From Lactobacillus taiwanensis DSM 21401 (GTDB lineage: Bacteria; Bacillota; Bacilli; Lactobacillales; Lactobacillaceae), in assembly GCF_001436695.1 (NCBI RefSeq), contig NZ_AYZG01000011.1, positions 17,504 to 81,503 of the forward strand: 64,000 bases of DNA, read 5' to 3'. This document shows, piece by piece, positions 1 to 9,365 of this stretch. Both the position numbers and the translations under genes were made by a program. Within the stretch, counting starts at the first letter, position 1. Every line of letters begins with the position of its first letter. The notes beneath the pieces are model-generated. The model saw nothing but the letters and a program-made list of their open reading frames with translations, had not been told where the DNA came from and did no database searches.

Positions 1-1
1 G

Positions 2-658
2 GCTAAAAAAAGACATATGCCTCGTTTTGTAGGTCATCGCCATGGAATGGATAATATCCGTAATATTGCTCTTGCCGCCAATGATTTAGGCATAAAGGTT
101 TTAACGCTTTATGCCTTTTCAACTGAAAACTGGGCTCGTCCTACTGATGAAGTAAATTATTTAATGCGTTTACCAATTGATTTTTTTGATAAATTTATGC
201 CTGAGTTAATGGATAATAATGTTCGTGTGAATATTATGGGTTTTGTTGATGAATTACCTGAAAAGACATATTTGGTAACGCAGAAGGCAATGAAAGAAAC
301 TGCTCATAATACAGGCATGATATTAAATTTTGCTTTTAATTATGGATCACAGCGTGAAATAACTGCTGGAGTTCAAAAAATTGCGCGCAAAGTAAAAGAG
401 GGAATAATTGATCCCAATAATATTGATGAAAAGATGGTTTCAGATCATTTATTAACTCATTCTTTGGCTCCATATGAAGATCCTGATTTGTTGATTAGAA
501 CATCAGGTGAAGAGCGGTTATCCAATTTCTTATTATGGCAAATGGCCTATACTGAATTTAGTTTTTCGGATAAATTATGGCCAGATTTTAATAAGGATGA
601 TTTAGAAGAATTAGTTAAAGATTATCAAGGACGTAATCGTCGATTTGGAAAATTGTAA
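2..658 (+). CDS. uppS: Undecaprenyl diphosphate synthase, 5'-truncated by window edge
   Basis: Cis-prenyltransferase that extends farnesyl-PP with isopentenyl-PP to undecaprenyl-PP, the lipid carrier for wall synthesis. The reading frame is open from base 2 ([12 protein letters not shown]), so the ATG at 17 is internal and the N-terminus with the catalytic MDGNGRWA segment lies outside the window. Visible family signatures are STENWARP, the [16 protein letters not shown] block and YTEFSF near the C-terminus. cdsA follows after 26 bp, the usual Firmicutes order for lipid-carrier and phospholipid synthesis. Identification is secure; only the start is missing. Confidence 0.95.
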   Translation, partial: AKKRHMPRFVGHRHGMDNIRNIALAANDLGIKVLTLYAFSTENWARPTDEVNYLMRLPIDFFDKFMPELMDNNVRVNIMGFVDELPEKTYLVTQKAMKETAHNTGMILNFAFNYGSQREITAGVQKIARKVKEGIIDPNNIDEKMVSDHLLTHSLAPYEDPDLLIRTSGEERLSNFLLWQMAYTEFSFSDKLWPDFNKDDLEELVKDYQGRNRRFGKL

Positions 659-684
659 AATTTATTAGAACTGTAGAATTTTAA

Positions 685-1476
685 ATGAAACAACGTGTAA
701 TAACAGCTATTGTAGCTTTAATTTTATTTATTCCGATTGTTTTAATGGGTGGCATTTGGATTGATGTCTTGGTCTGCGCATTTGCAGCAGTTGGAATTAG
801 CGAAATCTTTATTATGAAGAAACAAATTATTGTTTCTTGGGACTTTATTTTAGCCTTATTAGCCACTTTAACTATGGCAGTACCTGATTCATTCTTTAAG
901 TTCTTGCCGGCATTTTTAAACAAATATGATGTTTTTTATATTTTTGTAATGTTAATGCTAGTTAGAACAGTTCTGTCAAAAAACAAAGTGACATTTGATG
1001 ATGCGGGAGTTTATACGCTGGCTGCTTTATATATTGGAACAGGTTTTCACTTTATGGCAGCAATTAGAAATGCACATCTCGGTTTAGCTATTTTAGGTTA
1101 TGTATTTGCAGTAGTATGGTCAACTGACATTGCCGCATATATGGTAGGGCGCAAAATAGGTAAGCACAAATTGTGGCCTGTAATTAGTCCTAATAAAACT
1201 TGGGAAGGTTCTATTGGAGCGGTAATTTGTGCTGTGATTATTGCAGCAATTTATGTTACCTTAGTACCTACTGGCAGGAATAATGCTTTAATGATCATTT
1301 TAGCTTTCTTCCTATCAATTGTTGGTCAAATAGGAGATTTAGTCGAATCAGCCTATAAACGCTTTTATGGTGTGAAAGATTCAGGGAAGATGTTACCAGG
1401 TCATGGTGGAATATTGGATCGGTTTGATAGTATGCTTTTCGTTTTACCTGTTGTTGCATTTATGGGTATTTTATAG
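685..1476 (+). CDS. cdsA: Phosphatidate cytidylyltransferase
   Basis: Integral membrane enzyme making CDP-diacylglycerol from phosphatidic acid and CTP, the branch point to phosphatidylglycerol and cardiolipin. The 263-residue protein has about eight hydrophobic segments and ends with the CdsA signature: SAYKR, KDSGKMLPGHGG and DRFDS around residues 225-250. Length is normal. It sits between uppS and the site-2 protease gene rseP (12 bp gap), a conserved operon arrangement. Its product feeds the cardiolipin synthase encoded at 30607-32094. Confidence 0.95.
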   Translation: MKQRVITAIVALILFIPIVLMGGIWIDVLVCAFAAVGISEIFIMKKQIIVSWDFILALLATLTMAVPDSFFKFLPAFLNKYDVFYIFVMLMLVRTVLSKNKVTFDDAGVYTLAALYIGTGFHFMAAIRNAHLGLAILGYVFAVVWSTDIAAYMVGRKIGKHKLWPVISPNKTWEGSIGAVICAVIIAAIYVTLVPTGRNNALMIILAFFLSIVGQIGDLVESAYKRFYGVKDSGKMLPGHGGILDRFDSMLFVLPVVAFMGIL

Positions 1477-1488
1477 GAGAACTGCTTA

Positions 1489-2745
1489 ATGAAAGGTATT
1501 TTAATCTTTCTAGTTGTTTTTGGGATACTTGTCTTTGTCCATGAATTTGGACATTTTATTGTTGCAAAAAAATGTGGGATTTTAGTTCGAGAATTTTCAA
1601 TTGGTATGGGGCCAAAGCTATTTCAAAAAATGCGAGCTAAAACAACATATACTATTCGTTGGTTGCCATTAGGGGGATATGTTCGCTTAGCTGGTCCAGA
1701 CGATGCAGCTAAAATTGATCCTGGTACTACCGTAGTTTTACAGTTAGATAAACACAATAAGGTAAAACGAATTGATGCTTCTGGGTCTCAAATGCCAATT
1801 GAAGGTGTTCCAGTGCAAGTAAATTCAGCTGATTTAGTTGATGATCTAGTCATTCAAGGCTATGAAAATGGTGATGAAGATCAACTGAAGACGTACCATG
1901 TTGACCATGACGCTACAATTATTGAACAAAATGGTACTGAATTGTTAATTGCACCAAGAAATACGCAATTTCAAGAAGCAAGTGTTGGTAAAAAATTAGC
2001 AACAAACTTTGCTGGTCCTTTTATGAATATTGTTCTTGGCTTTGTTGTCTTCATTATTTGGTCTTTAGTGGCACCAGGAGCTCCAACTACTACAGTAGGA
2101 AGCACAATTGCTAATCAACCTGCACAAGTGGCTGGTATTAAAGCTAATGATCAAATCATTGCAATTAATAATAAAAAAATTAATAATTTCAATCAGATTG
2201 CAGTTGAACTTGCTAAAAGCAACGGTAAGAAAGTTGAAGTAATTGTAAAGAGAAATAATAAAACAAAAGATTTCTCTGTAAAACCAAAAGCAAAGAAAAT
2301 AGATGGTCAGAAAATCTACCAGTTAGGTTTTTATGGTAAACCGGATAATAGTTTAGGGGCTAAACTACAACGTGGGTGGACTACAAGCGTTAATACAACT
2401 GCCTTAATATTTAATGCTGTGGGAAACTTGTTTAAACACTTTAGTTTGAATAAACTTTCTGGACCTGTTGGAATTTATTCTCAAACAGTTCAAGTGTCAA
2501 ATATGGGATTCACATACTTATTAGCATTTTTAGCAATGATCTCTATTAATTTAGGTATTGTGAATTTGATTCCGATTCCTGGACTAGACGGCGGAAAGCT
2601 TTTGCTTAATTTGGTTCAATTAATTATAGGAAGACCAATTCCGGAAGATAAGGAAGCTATTGTAGATGTAATTGGTGTTGTCATTCTACTCGCATTGATT
2701 ATTGCAGTAACTGGCAATGATATTTATCGATATTTTATTAAATAA
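1489..2745 (+). CDS. rseP: RIP metalloprotease (site-2 protease, RseP/Eep type)
   Basis: Membrane zinc protease of the M50 family that cleaves transmembrane substrates; in related Gram-positives it processes signal peptides and anti-sigma factors. The zinc motif HEFGH is at residues 18-22 in the first membrane helix. A PDZ domain lies at about 195-275 and the second active-site segment, NLIPIPGLDGG, near residue 355. Length (418 aa) is typical. The RBS is AGGAGA ahead of ATG. It lies in the cdsA-rseP-proS-polC run. The natural substrate cannot be read from the sequence. Confidence 0.93.
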   Translation: MKGILIFLVVFGILVFVHEFGHFIVAKKCGILVREFSIGMGPKLFQKMRAKTTYTIRWLPLGGYVRLAGPDDAAKIDPGTTVVLQLDKHNKVKRIDASGSQMPIEGVPVQVNSADLVDDLVIQGYENGDEDQLKTYHVDHDATIIEQNGTELLIAPRNTQFQEASVGKKLATNFAGPFMNIVLGFVVFIIWSLVAPGAPTTTVGSTIANQPAQVAGIKANDQIIAINNKKINNFNQIAVELAKSNGKKVEVIVKRNNKTKDFSVKPKAKKIDGQKIYQLGFYGKPDNSLGAKLQRGWTTSVNTTALIFNAVGNLFKHFSLNKLSGPVGIYSQTVQVSNMGFTYLLAFLAMISINLGIVNLIPIPGLDGGKLLLNLVQLIIGRPIPEDKEAIVDVIGVVILLALIIAVTGNDIYRYFIK

Positions 2746-2760
2746 TTTTTGGAGGAATAA

Positions 2761-4458
2761 ATGCGTCAATCAAAATTTTTTATGCCAACATTAAAAGAGG
2801 CACCTTCTGATGCTGTAGCAAAAAGTCACCAACTAATGCTTAGAGGTGGTTATATTCGTCAGGTAACTGCAGGTGTTTATGCTTATTTGCCTTTAGGTTA
2901 TCGAGTATTGCGCAAGGCAGAAAATATTATTGAGGAAGAAATGGACAATATTAATGTGCCAGAAATGATTATGCCTCATCTTTTGCCAGCTACTTTATGG
3001 CAAGAATCTGGTCGTTATAAAAAATATGGCGCAGAAATGTTTAAGCTACAAGATCGTCATGGACGTGAAAGTTTATTAGGTCCAACTCATGAAGAAACTT
3101 TTACAGAAATTGTTGCTAAAAATTTGAAGAGTTATAAGCAAATGCCACTTGCTTTATACCAAATCCAAACTAAATTCCGCGATGAAAATCGTCCACGTTT
3201 TGGTTTGCTTCGTGGAAGAGAGTTTGTAATGCTTGATGGCTACAGCTTTGCTGCAACTCGCGAACAATTAGATGAGCAATTTGATGATCAAAAGAGTGCT
3301 TACTTAAAGATCTTTAATCGTGCAGGCGTTACTGTACACCCAGTTATTGCTGACTCAGGAACAATGGGTGGTAAGAATTCAACTGAATTTCAAGCACCTG
3401 CAGCAATTGGTGAAGATACAATTGCTACTAATGAAAAAGGTACTTATGCTGCAAACCTTGAAATGGCAAAGAGTATTGATACCTTCAAGCAAGATCCAGA
3501 AGAAGCAAAAGAGTTAACTAAAGTTGCTACACCGGATTGCGATACAATTGAAAAATTGGCTAAATTTTTGAATGTTCCAGCAACTAGAATTGTGAAGAGC
3601 ATTTTGTATATTGCTGATGATCAAAAGGTATTAGTTTTAATTCGTGGTGATAAAGAAATCAACGAAGTTAAATTAGGTCATGTTTTAGATGCTGATGATG
3701 TTCATGTAGCAAATAAGGTTGAGCTTGAAGATATCACTGGCAGTGCTAAGGGTGGGGTTGGTCCCGTTAACGCTGATTGGGCTGATAAGATTGTCGCAGA
3801 TGAAACAGTTAAAGGTTTGTACAATGTAGTGGTTGGTGCAAACGAAACTGATTATCAATATCAAAATGCTAATTTAGATCGTGATTTCAAAGTCGATGAA
3901 TTTGCTGATCTACGTGTTGCAAATGAAGGAGAACCAGATCCTGTAGATCATTTACCATTGAAGTTTACGACCAGTATTGAAGTGGGGCATATCTTCAAAC
4001 TTGGTACTTACTATACCAAAACTATGGGAGCTGATTTCTTAGATAATAATGGTAAAGCTAAGCCTGTTATTATGGGTTCTTATGGAATTGGTGTAACTAG
4101 AATGCTTTCAGCAGCTGTAGAACAACACTTAACAGAAAACGGAATTGCTTGGCCAAAGGAAATTGCTCCATTCGCTATTCATCTAATTCAGATGAAGATG
4201 AAAGATGAAACTCAAACTGAATTAGCTGAAAAACTTGAAAAAGAGCTCTCAGCTAAGTATGATGTTTTATACGATGATCGAAATGAGCGTCCAGGCGTTA
4301 AATTTAATGATGCAGATTTAGTTGGTGCGCCATTAAGAATTACGATTGGCCGTAAAGCAAAAGATGGTATTATAGAAATTAAGCGTCCAACTGACGAAAA
4401 AGCTGTTGAAGTTAATATTTCTGATTTGGATGCAGTGATTACAAAAGAGTTAGGATAA
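2761..4458 (+). CDS. proS: Prolyl-tRNA synthetase (bacterial type)
   Basis: Class II aminoacyl-tRNA synthetase charging tRNA-Pro. The 565-residue protein has the class II core (FRDENRPRFGLLRGREF as motif 2 and GSYGIGVTRML as motif 3), an inserted YbaK-like editing domain at about 240-390 that deacylates Ala-tRNA-Pro, and a C-terminal anticodon-binding domain with YDDRNERPG. The RBS GGAGG is close before ATG. polC begins 5 bp downstream, so the two are co-transcribed. Confidence 0.97.
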   Translation: MRQSKFFMPTLKEAPSDAVAKSHQLMLRGGYIRQVTAGVYAYLPLGYRVLRKAENIIEEEMDNINVPEMIMPHLLPATLWQESGRYKKYGAEMFKLQDRHGRESLLGPTHEETFTEIVAKNLKSYKQMPLALYQIQTKFRDENRPRFGLLRGREFVMLDGYSFAATREQLDEQFDDQKSAYLKIFNRAGVTVHPVIADSGTMGGKNSTEFQAPAAIGEDTIATNEKGTYAANLEMAKSIDTFKQDPEEAKELTKVATPDCDTIEKLAKFLNVPATRIVKSILYIADDQKVLVLIRGDKEINEVKLGHVLDADDVHVANKVELEDITGSAKGGVGPVNADWADKIVADETVKGLYNVVVGANETDYQYQNANLDRDFKVDEFADLRVANEGEPDPVDHLPLKFTTSIEVGHIFKLGTYYTKTMGADFLDNNGKAKPVIMGSYGIGVTRMLSAAVEQHLTENGIAWPKEIAPFAIHLIQMKMKDETQTELAEKLEKELSAKYDVLYDDRNERPGVKFNDADLVGAPLRITIGRKAKDGIIEIKRPTDEKAVEVNISDLDAVITKELG

Positions 4459-4463
4459 TTTTT

Positions 4464-7400
4464 GTGACAAAAAAGAACGAACTTTTCAAAAAACTATTAG
4501 ATCAAATTAAGTTTCCTGATAAGTTTGAAGATAATGATATTGTCCAAAATGGTGAAATTGAAAACGTGGATGTATACGCTAATGAAAGAAAGTGGAAAAT
4601 CCACGTTTTTTTTGATACACCCTTAGATTTTGAAACATATCGTTCCCTTAATGAACTTATTCATCAAACTTTTGAGCCTTTTGTTGATGTGGAATTGTTA
4701 GTCCAAACAAAGGATGGTAACAGTCAAAAATTACCAGATTATTGGACTTATGCTATTCAAAATTCAAATAATTTAAAGCCTGCTGTTCGAGAATTTTTGC
4801 AGGGACAGGCACCTCATTTAGAAAAAGAAAAATGGCTTATTCCGACTCAAAATGAAGTAGTTAATGGTTTGCTTTCAGAACAAGTCTTAGCAGAACTAAA
4901 TAGCGAATTTAGACGATATGGATTTTTTAATATTAAATTTACAACGAAAGTTGACGAAAGAAATATTGATGAAAATCTAAGAAGTCTAGAAGAGCAACAA
5001 GCTCAACATGAATCTGCAATGCAGGAATTTTATGAGAAAAACCCTGCTGAACCCAAAAAGAAAATGCCTGTTAAAAGTACAAGAATGGGTACCAAAAAAA
5101 TTGATAGAAAAGCTCAATTTATTCAGATTCAAGACTTGGAAGATGGTAGTGGAAATGTTGTCATTGAAGGACATATTTTTAATACAGATATTCGAGAATT
5201 AAAGTCCGGAAGTGTAATCTTTACGGGTGAAATTACTGACTATACTGATTCAATCAGCTTTAAGAAATTTGTTTCTGATCAAGATCAAATTGATTATCTT
5301 AAAGGAATTAAGCCTGGAGTTTGGGCACGCATGCAGGGGTATGCAGCTGATGATCAATATCAACATGATGTTGTATTTAATATTCGAAATTTAGAATTAA
5401 TTGAACATAAAGGCCGAGAAGAAAAGTATGAAGGTGAAAAAAAGAGAGTCGAATTGCATCTTCATACCAACATGAGTCAACTTGATGCTACAAGTACAGC
5501 TAGTGATTTCATTAAAACTGCTAAAAAGTTTGGACAGAATGCAATTGCAATCACGGACCATGCTGATGTGCAAGCCTTTCCTGAAGCTTATCACACTGGG
5601 GCAAGTGAAAAGATGAAAGTTTTGTATGGTTATGAGGCTAATATGATTGATGATCATGCTCTATTAGTTCTTAACCCTACTGAAATGGATTATCGTGATC
5701 GCGAATATGTCATCTTTGACGTTGAAACAACAGGTCTTTCCTCTGTTTATGACACCATTATTGAAATTGGTGCAGTAAAAATGAAAAATGGCGAAGTACT
5801 TGAGCGATTTGATGAATTTATTAATCCTCATCATCCTTTGAGTGATACTACCATTAATTTGACTTCTATTACTGATGAAATGGTTGGAGCAGCTGATGAT
5901 GAAAAGGACGTAATTAAGAAATTTAAAGATTTTTATGGCGACCGACCTTTGTGTGGACATAATGTACAATTCGATGTTGGTTTTGTAAATGCTGCATTAC
6001 GTCGTGCGGGTCTAGAGGAAATTTCTCAACCTGTTGTAGATACACTTGAAGTTTCAAGACTCCTTCATCCTGAACAAACTCGTCATACACTAGATTCTTT
6101 GGCTAAAAAATATAATGTAGTTTTGGAACATCACCACCGGGCAAACCAGGATGCCGAAGCTACTGGATATTTAATGTTTAAATTACTTGATGCGTTTAAT
6201 GCACGCTTTCATGAAGCTGATTTGGGCAAAATGAACGATTATGCTAAATATGGTCAGGTATATAAACGTGCTAAACCAAGTCATATGAGCGTCCTTGCTT
6301 TAAATCAAGAAGGACTAAAGAATATGTACAAACTTGTATCCTTAGCAAGCACTAAATACTTTTATCGTATTCCTCGTACACCTAAGTCTGAGTTAAGAAA
6401 ATATCATAAAGGTTTATTATTTGGTAGTGGTTGCTGGCAAGGCGATGTATTTATTTCGATGATGCAAAAAGGATACGATGAAGCACGTGAAAAAGCTAAG
6501 TTTTATGACTATCTTGAAGTTCAGCCACCAGCTGCTTATCAAACTTTAATCGAAGATGATTTAATTAAAGATGAATATGAGTTGCATGAAATTATTCAGA
6601 ATATTTATAAACTGGGTAAAGAATTAAATAAGCCAGTGGTAGCAACCGGAGATTCACATTATGTTGAGCCTCATGAAGCAATTTATCGTAAGATTTTATT
6701 GGCAGCTCAAAAAGGAAATCCTAATCGCAATAAAAATTTACCTGATTTACATTTCTATTCAACTCAAGAGATGTTAGATGCATTTAGTTTTTTAGGAGAA
6801 GATATAGCAAAAGAAATTGTTATTGAAAATACTAATAAGTTAGCAGATCAGATTGAAGAAATCGCTCCAATTAAGAGTGGATTGTATCCTCCTCATATTG
6901 AAAATGCGGATCAAGAAATGAAGGACCTGACTTATAACAAGGCGTATGAGTTGTATGGAAAACCTTTACCTAAAATAGTTAAAGATAGAATTGAGCTTGA
7001 ATTAAACTCAATCATTTCTAATGGATATGCCGTAATTTATTTAATATCTCAACGTTTGGTTGCTAAATCGAATAAAGATGGATACTTAGTTGGTTCTCGT
7101 GGGTCTGTGGGATCTAGTTTAGTAGCTACAATGTCAGGAATTACAGAAGTAAATCCGCTAGCTCCTCATTATCGTTGTCCTAAATGTAAATATTCTAAGT
7201 TTTTTGAAAATGGAGAATATGGTTCTGGTTATGACCTTCCAGATAAAGATTGCCCTAAATGTGGAGCTCCATTAGTAAAGGATGGACAGGATATTCCATT
7301 TGCGACTTTCTTAGGATTTCACGGGGATAAAGTTCCTGATATTGATTTGAACTTTTCTGGGGACTATCAACCAGTAGCTCATAATTATATTAGGGTTATG

Positions 7401-8762
7401 TTTGGTCCTGATAATTCATTTAGAGCTGGAACAATTGCGACAGTTGCTGATAAGACAGCTTATGGTTATGTTAAACATTATGAAGATGAAAATGAATTAC
7501 ATTTAAGAAATGCGGAACTTGATCGTTTGGCAGCAGGTGCATCTGGAGTAAAAAGAACAACTGGTCAGCACCCTGCTGGTATTGTTGTTGTTCCTGATGA
7601 TATGGATATCTATGATTTCACACCAGTACAATATCCGGCGGATGATTTAAGTGCAGCTTGGCTTACAACACACTTTGATTTCCACTCTATTCACGATAAT
7701 ATTTTGAAGTTTGATATTTTGGGACATGATGATCCGACGATGATCAGAATGTTACAAGATTTATCAGGAATTGATCCTTTGACTATTCCACCGGACGATC
7801 CAGGAGTAATGTCACTATTTTCAAGTCCAGAGATTTTAGGTGTAACGCCCGAACAGATTCAATCAAAGACGGGGACTTTGGGAGTTCCAGAATTTGGTAC
7901 TAAGTTTGTTAGAGGGATGCTCGAAGAGACTAAGCCAACAACTTTTTCAGAATTATTACAGATTTCAGGATTGTCTCATGGAACTGACGTATGGTTAGGA
8001 AATGCGGAAGATCTTATCAATAACGGAACTTGTAAGTTAAAGAATGTAATTGGTTGTCGTGACAACATTATGATGGACTTGATTCACTGGGGCGTGAAAC
8101 CAGAGGTAGCTTTCTTTACAATGGAATCAGTTCGTCATGGTAAAGGTATTAGCGATGAAAACATGGAAATCTTGAAGAAGAACGATAAGATTCCAGATTG
8201 GTATATTCCATCTTGTTTAAAGATTAAATATATGTTTCCTAAAGCCCACGCGACAGCTTATATTTTAATGGCACTTAGAATTGCTTGGTTTAAGGTATAT
8301 TATCCAGTTATTTACTATGCTTCCTATTTCTCTGTACGTGCTGATCTATTTGATTTAGTTGCCATGAGTCATGGTAAGAATACGGTTAAAGCAGCAATGA
8401 AAGAAATTCAGGATAAGGGAATGGATGTTTCCGCTAAGGATAAATCATTACTTACTGTTCTTGAAATTGCTAATGAATGTTTGGAACGTGGAATAAAAAT
8501 TAAGATGGTTGATGTAAATGAATCAGAAGCAACTGATTTTAAAATTATTGATGATCATACTATTTTGGCTCCATTTAATGCTGTTCCAGGATTAGGTGAC
8601 AATGCTGCTAAGCAAATTGTTGCTGCACGCGCAGAACAAAAGTTTCTTTCGAAAGAGGATCTTTCTACACGTGGGAAAGTATCTCAAACAATCATGGAGT
8701 ATTTTGAAAACAATGGTGTTCTTGAAGGGATGCCAGATCAAAATCAATTATCGCTATTTTAG
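4464..8762 (+). CDS. polC: DNA polymerase III alpha subunit, PolC type
   Basis: Gram-positive replicative DNA polymerase with built-in proofreading. The start is GTG at 4464, with a weak RBS (TTAGGA) inside the end of proS. Domains in order over 1432 aa: N-terminal/OB region, a PHP domain beginning at VELHLHTNMS (about 330) that is split by the inserted 3'-5' exonuclease (FDVETTG and HNVQFDVG, about 417-590), the palm with zinc ligands (CPKC...CPKCG) and PDIDLNFSGDY, and the C-terminal fingers. Length matches the family. It is last in the uppS-to-polC run; a new promoter follows at 8771. Confidence 0.97.
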   Translation: MTKKNELFKKLLDQIKFPDKFEDNDIVQNGEIENVDVYANERKWKIHVFFDTPLDFETYRSLNELIHQTFEPFVDVELLVQTKDGNSQKLPDYWTYAIQNSNNLKPAVREFLQGQAPHLEKEKWLIPTQNEVVNGLLSEQVLAELNSEFRRYGFFNIKFTTKVDERNIDENLRSLEEQQAQHESAMQEFYEKNPAEPKKKMPVKSTRMGTKKIDRKAQFIQIQDLEDGSGNVVIEGHIFNTDIRELKSGSVIFTGEITDYTDSISFKKFVSDQDQIDYLKGIKPGVWARMQGYAADDQYQHDVVFNIRNLELIEHKGREEKYEGEKKRVELHLHTNMSQLDATSTASDFIKTAKKFGQNAIAITDHADVQAFPEAYHTGASEKMKVLYGYEANMIDDHALLVLNPTEMDYRDREYVIFDVETTGLSSVYDTIIEIGAVKMKNGEVLERFDEFINPHHPLSDTTINLTSITDEMVGAADDEKDVIKKFKDFYGDRPLCGHNVQFDVGFVNAALRRAGLEEISQPVVDTLEVSRLLHPEQTRHTLDSLAKKYNVVLEHHHRANQDAEATGYLMFKLLDAFNARFHEADLGKMNDYAKYGQVYKRAKPSHMSVLALNQEGLKNMYKLVSLASTKYFYRIPRTPKSELRKYHKGLLFGSGCWQGDVFISMMQKGYDEAREKAKFYDYLEVQPPAAYQTLIEDDLIKDEYELHEIIQNIYKLGKELNKPVVATGDSHYVEPHEAIYRKILLAAQKGNPNRNKNLPDLHFYSTQEMLDAFSFLGEDIAKEIVIENTNKLADQIEEIAPIKSGLYPPHIENADQEMKDLTYNKAYELYGKPLPKIVKDRIELELNSIISNGYAVIYLISQRLVAKSNKDGYLVGSRGSVGSSLVATMSGITEVNPLAPHYRCPKCKYSKFFENGEYGSGYDLPDKDCPKCGAPLVKDGQDIPFATFLGFHGDKVPDIDLNFSGDYQPVAHNYIRVMFGPDNSFRAGTIATVADKTAYGYVKHYEDENELHLRNAELDRLAAGASGVKRTTGQHPAGIVVVPDDMDIYDFTPVQYPADDLSAAWLTTHFDFHSIHDNILKFDILGHDDPTMIRMLQDLSGIDPLTIPPDDPGVMSLFSSPEILGVTPEQIQSKTGTLGVPEFGTKFVRGMLEETKPTTFSELLQISGLSHGTDVWLGNAEDLINNGTCKLKNVIGCRDNIMMDLIHWGVKPEVAFFTMESVRHGKGISDENMEILKKNDKIPDWYIPSCLKIKYMFPKAHATAYILMALRIAWFKVYYPVIYYASYFSVRADLFDLVAMSHGKNTVKAAMKEIQDKGMDVSAKDKSLLTVLEIANECLERGIKIKMVDVNESEATDFKIIDDHTILAPFNAVPGLGDNAAKQIVAARAEQKFLSKEDLSTRGKVSQTIMEYFENNGVLEGMPDQNQLSLF

Positions 8763-8770
8763 TGTTAGAA

Positions 8771-8799
8771 TTTACAAATAGCAGTAAATATGCTATTCT
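8771..8799 (+). promoter_or_regulatory. Promoter of the rimP-nusA-infB operon
   Basis: TTTACA (8771-8776), a 17-bp spacer and TATTCT (8794-8799), preceded by TG to give an extended -10. Predicted transcription start is about 8806, placing the hairpin at 8826-8847 inside the leader. Confidence 0.6.
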
Positions 8800-8825
8800 A
8801 AAAACGAAGTTCGAATAGCAAATTC

Positions 8826-8854
8826 GAGTGAGCAGTAATGCTCACTCTTTTTAT
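8826..8854 (+). terminator. Hairpin terminator: polC end or rimP leader attenuator
   Basis: Perfect 9-bp stem (GAGTGAGCA / TGCTCACTC) with a GTAA loop, followed by CTTTTTATT. It lies 64 bp past the polC stop but downstream of the predicted rimP promoter, so it could end polC transcripts, attenuate the nusA operon, or both. A weaker stem, TCGAA (8811-8815) with TTCGA (8823-8827), overlaps its left arm. Confidence 0.75.
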
Positions 8855-8869
8855 TACGGAGGAAGAGAT

Positions 8870-9346
8870 TTGACAAAAGTTACCGAATTGGTGGCAGACG
8901 TAGTTACGCCTTTAGCTGAGACACGAGGCGATGAACTGGTCGATGTTGAATATGTAAAGGAAAAGAAGCAATATTATCTTCGCATTTATGTTGATCGTCG
9001 CCCAGGCGGAATTGATATTGAAGAGATCGCAAATTTAAGTGAATTGGTATCAGAAAAACTAGATGAATTAGATCCTGATCCTTTTCCTGAGCCGTATATT
9101 TTAGAGCTTTCATCTCCTGGCCTAGAGCGTCCAATTAAAAATGAAAAAGATTGGGAGCGTGCCAAAGGTTCATACATTCATGTTAGTCTTTATCAAAAAA
9201 TTGATGGAGAAAAGACTTTTGAAGGTACTTTAAAAGATCTCAATCAAGATCGGATCGTCTTAGAAGTAAAGATCAAAACACGACGCAAAGAAATAACAAT
9301 CCCTAGAAAAGTAATTGCTTCTAGTCGCTTTGCGGTTGAATTTTAG
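8870..9346 (+). CDS. rimP: Ribosome maturation factor RimP
   Basis: Cytoplasmic 30S assembly factor. The frame is open further upstream, but the chosen start is TTG at 8870, eight bases after a strong GGAGGAAGAG; earlier codons would overlap the terminator hairpin. This gives 158 aa, normal for RimP. The conserved core [13 protein letters not shown] is at about residues 80-93, and the C-terminal SH3-like part ends FAVEF. It is the first gene of the classical rimP-nusA-ylxR-ylxQ-infB-rbfA operon; nusA follows after 19 bp. Confidence 0.93.
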   Translation: MTKVTELVADVVTPLAETRGDELVDVEYVKEKKQYYLRIYVDRRPGGIDIEEIANLSELVSEKLDELDPDPFPEPYILELSSPGLERPIKNEKDWERAKGSYIHVSLYQKIDGEKTFEGTLKDLNQDRIVLEVKIKTRRKEITIPRKVIASSRFAVEF

Positions 9347-9365
9347 AAAGGATGATCAAAAACTT

